Assembly: GCA_964036195.1 (NCBI GenBank)
Contig: OZ038454.1
Coordinates: 2,046,001 to 2,110,000 of the forward strand
Source of the DNA: Sphaerolaimus hirsutus
Taxonomy: Eukaryota > Nematoda > Chromadorea > Monhysterida > Sphaerolaimidae
Direction: 5' to 3'
Length of the DNA: 64,000 nucleotides
The translations under genes and the position numbers were made by a program. Below, in pieces: positions 46,632 to 57,901 of the stretch (positions are counted from its first letter, which is position 1; every line of letters begins with the position of its first letter). The notes under the pieces are model-generated. The model was not told the origin of the DNA. It did no database searches and saw only the letters and a list, made by a program, of their open reading frames with translations.

Positions 46632-47895
46632 TGTGATGAAGCCACCGAAGTCAGCGTCTTCTACCACCGAATCCGGCAACTCCAAGACCGTAGTGAGAAA
46701 CGGCCTTTAGAGTGGTTGATTTCCCGTTGTAGCCGAACGTCCACTTGTCGACAGCCAAGTTGAGTTTATTTCGTAGTTGTGTGTTGAAAAGGGGTTTCGA
46801 ATTGTTTCAGGTACTTTATTTCGATCAGATACAGCGTGTTACAAAAGCGCAAAGTCTAGCGAGCTTCCTAATCGAAGTTTCTATCGCTAGCTTATTTTCG
46901 TTCAGTAGCTTGGGGTCCGCAGACTGAAGTAAAAACCTCTAAAGTAGCTAAGACACGGAAATCATGTATAGAAAAACAGCTACAGTAATTTCCTAATACA
47001 AATACACAAATAAGTCACAAATGCAACAAATAAACATATCTAGCCGAAACAGTTGCCTCATACTGCGCGGGCATACATTCAAATACTCATGGTAAAGAAA
47101 TACCAGGTACAAATTGGGTTAATAGAAAAACTATTAATCTTACGAGGCGCGAAGTCGGCAAACTCGGCCGATTTACTAATTTGCTTCAATTTGTCAGAAA
47201 ACATTGACGCACATTGGAACTAATATAATAGGGTTTGGAAATTGTAAATAGTGGTGTAAATGTTCCTAATGACGTAAATAGAATAAGGTATATTCAACAT
47301 AATAATAATAATCACTTCCTGGAAACGTATGTTGAATAATCTAACAAAATTGGGACTTATTCGAGGTAAATAGGTATTGTAATTGAGCAGGGTCTATAAT
47401 ATATTCAGCTTGAGCAGGGTATTATAAATAATATCAAAGTAAATATAATATAACTTATGAGCAGGGTTATAACAATTATGCCTACGCGAAGGGCTTCGTA
47501 AATACGTACAGTAAATACTAGTTGCACACAGGGCACTATTTCTCTATTAGGACGCTGGCCTAAGTAAATATGTAGCACATAAATATTTACAAGATTTGAC
47601 TTTCCCAAATTGCAAGTAAACCATGTAAATGTATATATAATAATAATCAGAAAATTACGGCGAGTTGAATGAGCCTAATTTCGTGTTAATACACCTAATA
47701 ATAACTTATTTGACCTTTTAACCTAAATATTCCACATAAACATATCAATGACTTATAGAACACTTTCCTAATTGAATATTCTCCATGGGTAAATAATATA
47801 GTGCAGGAAATACAATTTGTGTGGTAAATTAATATAGTGCATAAAATTTAAAATAGTGCAAATAAGTAAATGTGCAAATATGAGCCTAATTATCA
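46632..47895 (-). repeat. 3' LTR of the BEL/Pao element (left on this strand)
   Basis: On the plus strand it begins TGTGATGAAGCC, so on the element's strand it ends in CATCACA. The other end is placed at ATTATCA (47895), just before a pyrimidine run that is the reverse of a polypurine tract. The first 1,193 bases equal the right LTR except for about two substitutions. Confidence 0.85.
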
Positions 47896-47916
47896 ATTCT
47901 CTGTATTTCTTTATCC
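47896..47916 (-). promoter_or_regulatory. Polypurine tract of the BEL element
   Basis: On the plus strand ATTCTCTGTATTTCTTTATC; on the element's strand purine-rich DNA directly before TGATAA, the inferred LTR start. Confidence 0.5.
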
Positions 47917-47982
47917 ATCCACTTTGCCACGGTCAGCACACTCCGGGCGGAAGAGTTGCTGCACCCCATTGTTGCAGCAACG

Positions 47983-50900
47983 TCACATGCTGGTGGTGGT
48001 GGGCGCCAAAGTGATGAGTGGCGTTTCCACAGTCGCCTCGGTGGTGAACGTGGTCGTGCGTGAAGTCGTGGGCGTGCGTGAAGTCACAGGTCCGGTTGCT
48101 GGTGATGCCAACGCCGACCTAGCTTGATGATGAAGCAGGTAGTTGCCCGTGTCGCTTCCTGCGCGTTCGCGTGAGGTGAATTTGCGGATATCGGGCATGT
48201 GAACACTGTCTCTGTTCCTGGCTCTGACTTGTCCTTCATCAGCTGAACTTTCATCTGGCTGAACGTATGCTGATAGTGACTTTGCCATTCTGTCCTCTGT
48301 TTCTGCTCTCCTGGCAAATCTGACGGACTGTGTTGAGTTGGATCTGGCTCTCCTTTTGATTGCTGGTCTCAACTCTGTCTTGCGCACTTTCCTCTGTGGG
48401 TAATTGGTCTCTTTCTGAGTTGACTTCTTGATAGTGTATCTGATGGCTCTGAAGCATAGCCATATGCACTTGAATGGACACACTATGCATTTCCATATGT
48501 ATACACATGGCGGAATCACTGGTTTCCCTGTGGCAATTCTCCAATTGTACCACAGGTATCCTGCAGCTACAATTCCAGCTACCAGGATTGTGATTCCCAG
48601 CAGCATTGCGATTATGTTGATGATCACTTGAAAGGGTCCTTTTAGCATTCCTCCCATAAAGTTGGTGTACCCTTTTGATACTCCAGATATATAGTGACCA
48701 TATGCTTTGCCGATTCCTGCTGCCGTCTGTCCAATTCCAGCTCCAATGCCTTCTATTGAATTTCTGATCACTCTGGGATCTAATGACATATCTGCTGTGT
48801 AATCGATCAACTGGTTCTGCACATGCTCTAAGTTCTGTAATCTCTGAATCTGGCCTCTGACATCCATGAAATTGGTCGCTCTGTTGACAATGTTGGTGAA
48901 CAGGTGAGGCGCATCAAACGTGAAGGCCTGCCATTGTCCTTTCCATGTCATTTCGATTGGAGTCTCTGTGACATGCACCATTCCATGTGCGGACTTCCAC
49001 TGTCCATGTTCATTTCTGTACAGGTGCGGTGTAGTGTGGCTGCAATCCTCTTCTGGTGATTTCTCCACCAAGTCTCTGCTGCCTGGGCTCTTGAACCACA
49101 AGGGCCCGTCTTTGTCCAATCTCATTGGTGTGTACTTGTAACATGTCTCTCCCACTTTTCCTGTCTGATAAATTATGTATGGCTGCACTTCCTTGCATTC
49201 CCAAAACATAATTGCTTCTCCAGCCCATTCTGCATGAACATCCTGTCTTCCCAGCATGGCTCGAATCCCCAGTGTTGGATCGATGCGGAAAAGCTGAGTC
49301 AACATGTCCAGCTGGTTCTTGCGAAGTTGACATAGCTGATGCCATACAATCGCAAATTGTGCCTGAGTCATCTCTCTGACCACATGTTGCAGGAACTGAA
49401 ACTTGGAGTTTCTGTCATCCAATCTGGCATACAATGTTCCACTGATTGTCGACTCTCTCGCCTCCACTATCTTTCCTGGCATTGCCCATTCTACAGGCAC
49501 ATCTTCTCTTCTGTCAAACTGGATGAATACACCTCCTTGATCGGTGTAGTATGTGTCTCTCGGAACACATTCTGAGCCAATTGGCCTCTTTGTCTTGTTG
49601 CTGTGGGAGTATGCTGCTTGCAACTTTGATACAATAATTGTCTGGCCAGATATTTCTGATTTGAATCTGCCAATTCTCTCATATGCACATTGATGCTTGA
49701 AATTCTCCGTATCCCACACTGTGATTCCATAATTGTGGTCTCTGCAATGTCCCATCATGGCTCTGCATTGGCTGAAATCTTGCAAGTCGCTGATTACAGT
49801 CTTTCCATCAAGTGAAGCCACAGTTCCTTCTTCCATGTAGAAGTTACTGACGACATTCTCTTTGTCATGGCAACACCATGAATATTCCACATTCAAGGTT
49901 TGATTGGTTGTCCACACTCTGGGCTCCATTTCCACCAAAGGTGTTCCTCTGAACGTCTTGTGAATTCTTGCATAGTTACAGGCTACTACGCCAACTTGCT
50001 GGTATTTCTCAAAATTGCCTGTAATGCCTTTCGCTCCCCAGAAACTGGTGTGTGTGATGATCTCTTTGATTCTGATGTAGCATCTGTATGCTTTCTCTTT
50101 CTGTGGAATCTGTCTCTGTGCGTAAAGTGTAACTTTCATTGCCTTGACAAAATTCCTTGGTGGGATATGGCACTGCACTTCTTCAGGAACTGTAAGCGCA
50201 TGTCCATGCCTCCCACTGGTACAAATCTGATACTTCTGGCTTTGTGAGCTGATCACCTGTTCCACAGGATGATCTTTGATTGCATCCTTGAATCTCTCAT
50301 AAGTCTGCATTTCTCTGACAGATTTTGGTGGCCATTCTGAAGGCAAAGGTGGCAATCCATGATGCGCTGCCAATGATGGTGGCCTTACTGTCGAGGTTTC
50401 TAGAACGTATGTTCTGGAAAATACTTCGCTGTAAGCCTTGCCGGCTTCTCTCAGCGTTGCTGACTCTGACATGCCTGTCAGCATCAACACCATGCATAGC
50501 ATTCCAATCACCAGATTGCTGGTGGTTGCTGTGGCCTTCCCTGTTGCACTCCTCAGGACTCTATCTGATGCTGAGTTCCTCTGAGCAGGGTTTGGTACAG
50601 AGTCTCTGTTCGAGCTCTGATTTCTGACATGTTCCTGGACAATTGCTGGGTCCAGTAAATCCACTTTGACTGTCACTGCTGTCTCTGGGATATCCATTGT
50701 CTTTGAATTGATTTCCAGCGGATACAATTGATTGAGTGGTCTGCTGACCACATTTCTGTTGGCAGTTCTGACTTTTGCTGAGCGAATCTGTCCATCTTTG
50801 CTAGGCTCTAACTGCTCGATGCGACCCATCCTCCATGCACCTCTGGGCATGTTTTCTTCATAAATCAGCACAACTTCATTCACTTTGGGTTCTTGAGTCG

Positions 50901-53900
50901 CTGTCAATCTGCCATGTTTGTGTGTCACCTGAGTCTTTTCCCTCAAGCTTGGGATATACTCTTGATGCCACAAGTCCCAGAACTTATCCAAAGTTTGCTG
51001 GGTTGTCTCCCAATATTTCTGCAGTTTCGCTGCGTTATCCATTCTGGGCACAAATTCTCCATCTTTGTCTGCGTCAAACTGTGGTGTTCCAATCTGACCT
51101 TCCCCTGTCAGGAAGTCTTTTGGCGTCAGCACTCTGAGGCTCTTCACATCACCATAGATGTAAGAGATTGGCCTGCTGTTGATCACTGCCTTGACTTCTG
51201 GCAGAAGTGTCAACAATTCTTGCTGGGTTAACATTCTGTGCCCCACAGCTGCCTTGAAATGTTTCTTGGTGATGCCCACCATTCTCTCATAGACTCCTCC
51301 CTGCCACGGTGCCATAGGAGTAGTCATATTCCACTGGATTTGTTGCTGTGAGCAGTATGTCTGTACTGCTCCATTTTTGACCATTTCTGACCATTCCTTT
51401 CCAGTATTGATGGCCTTGTCAGTGCTTGTGCTGAGCACTTTCTCTGTCAATTTGAATTGCGTCGCATTGTCTGAAATCACTGCCTCAGGCTTTCCACGCC
51501 TGGCGATGAATCTCCTGACTGCGTTCAGGAATTCCTGTGCTGTCATGTCCAGCACACTTTCCAGGTGAACTGCACGTGTCACCATACATGTGAACAAACA
51601 GATCCACATTTTCCTGTGATCTTTGTCCACTTTGTACCAAACCGGTCCCAAATAATCCAAGCCCGTGTATTGGAACGGTCTGGCTCTCTGAACTCTGGTT
51701 TCTGGTAAATCTGGCATTGGTGGAAGCTGGTACGGCTTCGCTCCCAATTTCTTACAGGTTGGGCAGGTTCTGGTCATATTGTAAATCACCCGTCTGCCCT
51801 GTGTAATCCAGTACTGTTGTCTGATTGCTGCCAATGTGTGTTGCACTCCTGCGTGCATCAACTTCTCATGCTGGTCTCTGACGATCAGCTGAGTCACTGT
51901 AGCCGTTGCTGGCAACAGTATGAGTGGCACTGTGACCTCCTGTGGGTCAGTATGCTCCATTCGGCCGTGACACTTCAGGATTCCATCCTGATGCATTTGC
52001 ACATTGAGCCATTTGATCAACTGCTGGTCTGCAGCTGTTTTCTTGCCATTCTGGCTGCCTTTGCTGTGGCCTGTTGCTAGAATCTCTGCCACTCCTTTGT
52101 AATGATTCTGTTGCGTCACTTTGATCCAATATTTCAACGCAATCTCTCTCTCTTCAATACTGATAATTCCCTGTGGTTTTATTGTACCACAGATACTTTT
52201 CATGATTTCTGACAATCCATTCTGACTGTCATTTTTGCTGCGCTTTTTGTGCATCTGTCGCACAAATCTCATCACGTATACTGTTGCATCCAGTAATTTT
52301 GTCAGTGATGAGAATCTCTGAATCTCAATTCCCAATGGGTTGCTTTGCTTGCTTTCATTAGCTTGCTCATTGCTGGCATCTGGGTCACTGGCCACTTGCT
52401 GTGTGGCGCCCAGGTAAATTGGACTGGCTTTTGGGAACTTGAGTTCTTCTTTCTTGATTTCTGCCATTACTTCTGGCGTAACTGGCTCCACTTTTGGCTC
52501 TGGCCACTCTCCAGTCATTAGCCATTCTGGCCCCTTCCACCACAGGTTACTGCTTTCCAACTCTGACATATTCATGCCTCTTGTGGCCATGTCAGCTGGG
52601 TTTTCCAGTCCTGCAATGTGTCTGATGTGCATGTTTTCTGTCTCACTCTGAATTTTCCTGATTTCATCCAATCTGTTTTTGACAAAACATGCCAGTGGCT
52701 TCGCTGTTGTTAGCCACTTCAGACAACAGGTTGAATCTGACCATACAACTGTTTGACTGAATTTGACGTCCTTGAGCTCTTTGTGAATAAACTTTGACAT
52801 TCTGCTGCCGATCAACATTGCTAACAATTCCAGCCGTGGAATTGTCACTTCTGGTTTCTTTGGAGCGAGTCTCAATCTGGAGTACAGCAGGCTTGACGTG
52901 TCGCTGTCATTTTCTGTTTTCTGGCATACGTATGCCGCTGCGCTGTATGCCATTGCTGAGGCATCAACGAAAATGTGCAGTTGTGCATCTGCACCACTCT
53001 GATAATTCAAATTTCTGTTGAACTTGATCTGTCCAACTTTGAGCAATTCTGTCTCCAATTGCTGCCAAATTGCTGTCTGTTCCTCAGACAGGGGAGTATC
53101 CCATTCTTTGGCACTTGGTCCTGAATGCCATAATGTCTGCAAAAATCTCTTTGCTGGCAGTAGGACAGGACTGACAAGTCCCATTGGATCAAAACATCCC
53201 GCAGTCACCTTTGCAACTGTCCTTTTCGTGGGAAGTTTGATTTTCTGGTCAGTTTCTGATAATTGTGATTGCTGAACTGTCTTTGGCGTTTTCAGCCACA
53301 TCTGGTCGCTCTCTGTGTCCCATTTCATTCCTAGGACTGTTGTGACAATTTCCTTGGCTACATCTGACTCTGCCAATTGCCAAGTAAAGCTCTTATTGTT
53401 GCTGTTCCATTCTCTCAGATTCATCTGTGCCTCTGTGAACAACACTTTGGATTCCTGGTACAATTCGATTGCTTTCTGCTCTGTGTCCACACTGAGGATC
53501 AAATTATCCACATACAGATTTTCATCGATCAATTTTGCATTTTCTGTGCCAGCTTGATTCAGGTGGTATCTGACTGTCAGCGCTAGCAGCGCTGGGCTGC
53601 AGATTATACCAAATGGCACTCTGGCAAATCTGTAAATCTGAATGTTGTCCTCCATGGATGGTTTCGTGGGATCCTTGTACCACAGAAATCTTGTCACATC
53701 TCTATCACTGTCCTGCAGACTAATCCGCAGAAACGCTTTCTCTATATCTGCGACCAGGGCGATTCCATGCAACCGGAATCGCATCAGCATCCCTACCAGC
53801 TGTGGTAGTATCACTGGACCGCGGTACATGCACTCATTCAAGCTTGGCATGCCTGATGGTTTCACTGAAGCATCATATACCTCTCTGACCTTTGTGGTAG

Positions 53901-56673
53901 TTTTCTCTGGCGTTATCACTGGTTGATGAGGCAAAATATGGAATTTTCTGCCATCCATAATATCCTCTTGGACCTTCTCAATCACTCCTTGCTCCTCTTG
54001 TGCTTTCATGATTGCTTGAATTTTCTCCAGTAATTCTGGGTCTCTCTTGAGCCTGTTGGTGAGGTATCTGAACCTTTTGAACGCCATTGCTTTGTTGTCT
54101 GGTAGTTCATGCAAATTTGGCTTGTACATGAACTTTACAGAGTACCGTCCATCTGGGCTTCTCTGTACACTCTCATTGAATTGCTTTATGGCCTCATCAT
54201 CCTCGACGAGGTCTGGCTGGTCCATTATGCCAATGGTATCCAGTCTATCCATGTCTTTGACATTTGGTACAGGAGCAATTGACAACGGTGCTTCCTCGTA
54301 CCACTTTTCTCTCTGAATTTGATGCACAATTGTGTTAACCACCACTGGATATGCGCCATCCGTGGTCCATTGATTTCTGTTGCTTGTCAACTGCCCACCT
54401 CCCATCAGCAATCCCAATTCTGATGGAATGACATACAATCCTGACGGAAGTCTGGTGGTGCTGGTGTTTCTGGACATCAAGTCCCAGAAATAATTCAAGC
54501 CCACTATAATAGCTGGCTTGAACTTGCATTCAGTCCCTTTTTCCTTGGGAATTCTGTCTGCAAAGTAACTCTCATCCGGGAAGTACTTCTGCAGGTACTT
54601 TTCGTCCTGTTCTGACACAGGCACTTTGATTTGTTCTGTGGTCAACGTCGGGACCACATCAGCCACCATATCAACTTTCTGGCCATTTCTGAGCCGCATT
54701 CTGAATTCCACTTGCTGTACTACTTTATAGTGCGGCTTTTCATTTCCGAATGTGTACACCTGGATGTGGTGTTCACCTGTACTCTTCAAATTGAGTTTCT
54801 TGGCCACTTTCTCTGACATGTATGTTCCCTGGGATCCTGTGTCCAGGAACGCTTGAATCTGTAGTGGTGGCTGTTCAGGCTCCATCTCTGTATCCATTTC
54901 TGAAGCCTCAATCACGGTTCTGGCTGTCATCAACATTGACATATTCCTGTTTACTGACAGGTTCACTGACGTATTTTGTTGCTTTGTATTTGGTTCTGTA
55001 ACCACTGTGCTGGATATGGTTTCTGTCTCTACCATTTCTGGTCCAGCTTCTTCCACAGTGAAACAATTCACTGTGGCCTTTCTCTGTTGGCTCTGTGCTG
55101 GTCGACCGGCCGTCGGCACAGACTTTCTGCCATTGTTTGCTGATTGCTGGCCATTCTGTTGACCATTCGCTCTGAACGCTGGAATTTGCCGTCCAGCGTT
55201 TCCATTGCCATTGTCACCAAATTTCTCTGGGCACACCGCAGTGTGGTGCCTATTGGACTTGCAATAGAAACAGTTTCTCGTAAATTGACATTGATTCATG
55301 TAATGCCCTCTCTGCAGGCATCTCAGGCATCGCTCTGCCTTTGACAAAATCACTCTCCTTTCTCTGGCAGTTTTGAACTTTGGACACTTATCATTAAAGT
55401 GTAATTGCTGTGTGTCATTGCAGAACACACACGGCCTCCCAGGATTCATGAATCCAGCCTGTGGTGCACTCTGACCATTCTGGATCACAGACATGCTCCC
55501 TGTGCTGGTCCTTGGGTTCTCTGGCCCTCTGAATCGATTCCCATTGCCTTGGAATCGATTATTGAATTGCTGTGCGCATGGATTATTCCCAAATCCCTGG
55601 CGCGATTGCTGAACTGGTGCCTCAGTTTGCTGTGCGTGCTGTACAGCCTCACTGAGCGCTAGCTGCTTGCCAAACAGCTTTCTGAATATCTCCACCGTCA
55701 AGGCTTCCTCAGTTCCCTGTTCCTTCTGGATTTCTCTGAGAACCTCGGGTGGTACTTTCTGTTGCAGTTGGCTCAACAGCATTGGATGTTCCACTGATTC
55801 ACCCAGTGACTCCAACTGCTGGAGCAGCCTTTCAATTGCATCAAACAAAATTCTCATATCCTGACAGGTATTCCTGGCCTGTCGCAGCTTCATGATATTA
55901 TTCATCAGCGTGTTTCTGACCACAACTGGCTGGTCATATCTCTTCTTGAGCATTGCAATTGCGGGTGCATAATTCTCTGCGGTCACACTCAATCCACTGA
56001 TCATGCCAAATGCTGAGCCTTTCAGCAAGCTCCTCAAGTATGAGAACTTGGAAATGTCCTCCAAATCTGTCCGATTGTGAATGTGGGATTCGAACATTTG
56101 CCACCAAAATTTGACAATTTCCCCAGTAAACTGTTCCACTTCCAGTTTTTGCAATTTGACGCTTTTTGCTGTGGTTGCATTGGTTGAACTGGCTCCCTGA
56201 ACAGCTCCCTGAGCTGTCAAAGCCATCTGGGCAGCCATCTGCTGTATGAATGCTGTATTGACTTCATACATGGTATTTCCGCTCTGTTGCTGGATCATGT
56301 CTTGCAACTCTTCGATGTACACATTCATCGCTACAACTTTCTGTGTCACCAAGTCTGACATATTTGCATATTCCTCATATGAGTCTTGGTATATCTTCTG
56401 TTCTTGTTCCAACTGGTCGGGTTCGTCAATGTCCTTGACGATATCCCTCCATGCGTCAAATTGAGTTCTCACTGCATTCATTGCACTTTCCAATTTTGCA
56501 CCCTCCTGTTTGATAGATGCAATCACTCTTCTCATCTCTGTTCTCTTATCATCCTTTGATGCTTCCGCAAATAGTTCCAGGTCATATTTGGCAAATTCTC
56601 TTGCCAATCTACTTTCCACCCTGTGCTTTGCTGGCCCCAGGGTCTTTCTGATGTGACCCGTTGGCGAAACCAT
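47983..56673 (-). CDS. BEL/Pao gag-pol-env polyprotein, 2,896 residues
   Basis: One uninterrupted frame. Gag: coiled-coil N-terminus, then the Pao-type gag core (FTGEIVKFWWQMFESH near 180) and cysteine knuckles (about 414-480, including CLRCLQRGHYMNQC). Pol: aspartic protease with LDTGSQ (Asp 611), reverse transcriptase with ADIEKAFLRI and YVDN (about 1054), RNase H (FVDASA, Asp 1237; WSDST), integrase with an HHCC finger (about 1602-1640) and catalytic residues near D1673, D1735 and E1796, then the Pao C-terminal integrase extension. Env-like: a hydrophobic segment (VIGMLCMVLMLTGMSES, about 2055-2070) as signal peptide, a Cys-rich ectodomain, a membrane anchor (IINIIAMLLGITILVAGIVA, about 2680-2705) and a Cys-rich basic tail. 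All catalytic motifs are present, so the copy looks coding-competent. Env is fused in frame with pol and would need proteolytic release. Confidence 0.95.
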   Translation of the reverse strand: MVSPTGHIRKTLGPAKHRVESRLAREFAKYDLELFAEASKDDKRTEMRRVIASIKQEGAKLESAMNAVRTQFDAWRDIVKDIDEPDQLEQEQKIYQDSYEEYANMSDLVTQKVVAMNVYIEELQDMIQQQSGNTMYEVNTAFIQQMAAQMALTAQGAVQGASSTNATTAKSVKLQKLEVEQFTGEIVKFWWQMFESHIHNRTDLEDISKFSYLRSLLKGSAFGMISGLSVTAENYAPAIAMLKKRYDQPVVVRNTLMNNIMKLRQARNTCQDMRILFDAIERLLQQLESLGESVEHPMLLSQLQQKVPPEVLREIQKEQGTEEALTVEIFRKLFGKQLALSEAVQHAQQTEAPVQQSRQGFGNNPCAQQFNNRFQGNGNRFRGPENPRTSTGSMSVIQNGQSAPQAGFMNPGRPCVFCNDTQQLHFNDKCPKFKTARERRVILSKAERCLRCLQRGHYMNQCQFTRNCFYCKSNRHHTAVCPEKFGDNGNGNAGRQIPAFRANGQQNGQQSANNGRKSVPTAGRPAQSQQRKATVNCFTVEEAGPEMVETETISSTVVTEPNTKQQNTSVNLSVNRNMSMLMTARTVIEASEMDTEMEPEQPPLQIQAFLDTGSQGTYMSEKVAKKLNLKSTGEHHIQVYTFGNEKPHYKVVQQVEFRMRLRNGQKVDMVADVVPTLTTEQIKVPVSEQDEKYLQKYFPDESYFADRIPKEKGTECKFKPAIIVGLNYFWDLMSRNTSTTRLPSGLYVIPSELGLLMGGGQLTSNRNQWTTDGAYPVVVNTIVHQIQREKWYEEAPLSIAPVPNVKDMDRLDTIGIMDQPDLVEDDEAIKQFNESVQRSPDGRYSVKFMYKPNLHELPDNKAMAFKRFRYLTNRLKRDPELLEKIQAIMKAQEEQGVIEKVQEDIMDGRKFHILPHQPVITPEKTTTKVREVYDASVKPSGMPSLNECMYRGPVILPQLVGMLMRFRLHGIALVADIEKAFLRISLQDSDRDVTRFLWYKDPTKPSMEDNIQIYRFARVPFGIICSPALLALTVRYHLNQAGTENAKLIDENLYVDNLILSVDTEQKAIELYQESKVLFTEAQMNLREWNSNNKSFTWQLAESDVAKEIVTTVLGMKWDTESDQMWLKTPKTVQQSQLSETDQKIKLPTKRTVAKVTAGCFDPMGLVSPVLLPAKRFLQTLWHSGPSAKEWDTPLSEEQTAIWQQLETELLKVGQIKFNRNLNYQSGADAQLHIFVDASAMAYSAAAYVCQKTENDSDTSSLLYSRLRLAPKKPEVTIPRLELLAMLIGSRMSKFIHKELKDVKFSQTVVWSDSTCCLKWLTTAKPLACFVKNRLDEIRKIQSETENMHIRHIAGLENPADMATRGMNMSELESSNLWWKGPEWLMTGEWPEPKVEPVTPEVMAEIKKEELKFPKASPIYLGATQQVASDPDASNEQANESKQSNPLGIEIQRFSSLTKLLDATVYVMRFVRQMHKKRSKNDSQNGLSEIMKSICGTIKPQGIISIEEREIALKYWIKVTQQNHYKGVAEILATGHSKGSQNGKKTAADQQLIKWLNVQMHQDGILKCHGRMEHTDPQEVTVPLILLPATATVTQLIVRDQHEKLMHAGVQHTLAAIRQQYWITQGRRVIYNMTRTCPTCKKLGAKPYQLPPMPDLPETRVQRARPFQYTGLDYLGPVWYKVDKDHRKMWICLFTCMVTRAVHLESVLDMTAQEFLNAVRRFIARRGKPEAVISDNATQFKLTEKVLSTSTDKAINTGKEWSEMVKNGAVQTYCSQQQIQWNMTTPMAPWQGGVYERMVGITKKHFKAAVGHRMLTQQELLTLLPEVKAVINSRPISYIYGDVKSLRVLTPKDFLTGEGQIGTPQFDADKDGEFVPRMDNAAKLQKYWETTQQTLDKFWDLWHQEYIPSLREKTQVTHKHGRLTATQEPKVNEVVLIYEENMPRGAWRMGRIEQLEPSKDGQIRSAKVRTANRNVVSRPLNQLYPLEINSKTMDIPETAVTVKVDLLDPAIVQEHVRNQSSNRDSVPNPAQRNSASDRVLRSATGKATATTSNLVIGMLCMVLMLTGMSESATLREAGKAYSEVFSRTYVLETSTVRPPSLAAHHGLPPLPSEWPPKSVREMQTYERFKDAIKDHPVEQVISSQSQKYQICTSGRHGHALTVPEEVQCHIPPRNFVKAMKVTLYAQRQIPQKEKAYRCYIRIKEIITHTSFWGAKGITGNFEKYQQVGVVACNYARIHKTFRGTPLVEMEPRVWTTNQTLNVEYSWCCHDKENVVSNFYMEEGTVASLDGKTVISDLQDFSQCRAMMGHCRDHNYGITVWDTENFKHQCAYERIGRFKSEISGQTIIVSKLQAAYSHSNKTKRPIGSECVPRDTYYTDQGGVFIQFDRREDVPVEWAMPGKIVEARESTISGTLYARLDDRNSKFQFLQHVVREMTQAQFAIVWHQLCQLRKNQLDMLTQLFRIDPTLGIRAMLGRQDVHAEWAGEAIMFWECKEVQPYIIYQTGKVGETCYKYTPMRLDKDGPLWFKSPGSRDLVEKSPEEDCSHTTPHLYRNEHGQWKSAHGMVHVTETPIEMTWKGQWQAFTFDAPHLFTNIVNRATNFMDVRGQIQRLQNLEHVQNQLIDYTADMSLDPRVIRNSIEGIGAGIGQTAAGIGKAYGHYISGVSKGYTNFMGGMLKGPFQVIINIIAMLLGITILVAGIVAAGYLWYNWRIATGKPVIPPCVYIWKCIVCPFKCIWLCFRAIRYTIKKSTQKETNYPQRKVRKTELRPAIKRRARSNSTQSVRFARRAETEDRMAKSLSAYVQPDESSADEGQVRARNRDSVHMPDIRKFTSRERAGSDTGNYLLHHQARSALASPATGPVTSRTPTTSRTTTFTTEATVETPLITLAPTTTSM

Positions 56674-57883
56674 TTTTGCTAATGAATTTTCCTTCGCTGT
56701 TTCTCTTTATAGTGCGTCTCCTGTGACGCTTGGGACGCTTCTCTGCGTCTTTCTGTGCAGTGCTCTGTGCACCACGGATTTGTTGTGCCACGCACAATAC
56801 CAATGCAGTCCTACAGGCCCCTGACGTGTTCTCACGCGTTGACCTTTACTGCACTGGCACCAGGTGTGTTCCTAAAGCCCCTGACGTGATTGTTTACACG
56901 CGTTGACTTCAACACACCGGTCAAATCTACCTGGACAAAAAACAAGTTCTTTGCCCAACAGTGTGCGCCCAAAGAGGGTCCGTACACACTCTTTCTGAGC
57001 GCTCTGGCGCTCTTTCTGGCACGCCTGTGTGCCTTGTGACCACGCCAGCCACTTGCTTTCCTGAGCGGCCCCTGTGCCGCCGTGCGCAGTGCTGCGCTTG
57101 CCGTGTCGCCTGTGACACGTTTCTGTGCACTCTGGTGCACTTTCTGATTCTGGGCAGTGTTTCTGTACACTGCTCTGCAATTGCGCCTGTGCAATGCAGT
57201 ATTCTGGCACTTTTGTGCTGTCTGATCTGATGGTACCGAGCAGGCACAGCGTGTATATTTGATGGGAGCTCCGCAAAGCCCCTACACGCTACCAAGTATC
57301 CTAATACTTGGTTTTCAAATCCACTCTCTGTCAGCTACAGCCCTCTGTCAGCTACAGCCCTTTGTACACTGATACCCCTACTTTTGCACTTCTGAGGTAT
57401 GAGTCCACTCTTACCCAGTGGAGCGAGGGACCTCCGCGAATGCCCAAAAAACAGCCCTTTGACTAGCGTGGCTCTGTGGCGATCCTGTCTCCGTCAGGTC
57501 ACCCTCCCTCGGCATAGGAAGGACGTGCGAGCGGTCACTAGCGTCCGGATGTCCAGGAGCGTCCAGCAAAAGTTTGACCACCGTCCGACAATGACTCCTT
57601 GTCAAATGCCGGTGCCGCCCAGCGTCTAGCACCTTGCCAAAACACTGGTGAAAGCTGCCTGAAATCCTGACAGGCTTGTCAGAACTCCAGTGTCCTCCGC
57701 GCGTGAGCGTAGAACCGCTCCCAGGATGTAGACAGGAGTGCCGTGACTTTGGCACAATGCTGTCTGCAAATCAACAGCCAACGCTCAGCCAAGGCCAATT
57801 GATGTTCAGCAGGACTTTTGAAGTTCTGCCAACTGCCGCACAATGTCCGTTCCGGCTTGGTGATAGCACAATGTCATGCAATC
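56674..57883 (-). other. Leader between primer site and gag
   Basis: Long untranslated region of the BEL element, no conserved frame. It has repeated TTTCTG and GCGCTCT motifs; packaging or translation signals may lie here but cannot be read. Confidence 0.6.
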
Positions 57884-57901
57884 ACCCTGCTCGCTGCGCC
57901 A
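57884..57901 (-). promoter_or_regulatory. Primer binding site of the BEL element
   Basis: Directly inside the 5' LTR the element's strand reads TGGCGCAGCGAGCAGGGT. TGG is the complement of a tRNA 3' CCA, and 18 bases is the usual length. The tRNA species was not identified. Confidence 0.75.

Noticed and set aside
47870..56464. Many plus-strand frames of 60-115 residues across the BEL element
   Set aside because: Antisense shadows of the 2,896-codon minus-strand frame.
56832..57295. Overlapping minus-strand frames (120-134 residues) in the BEL leader
   Set aside because: Low-complexity frames rich in Arg, Ala and Cys upstream of gag with no motif; more likely leader sequence than a gene.
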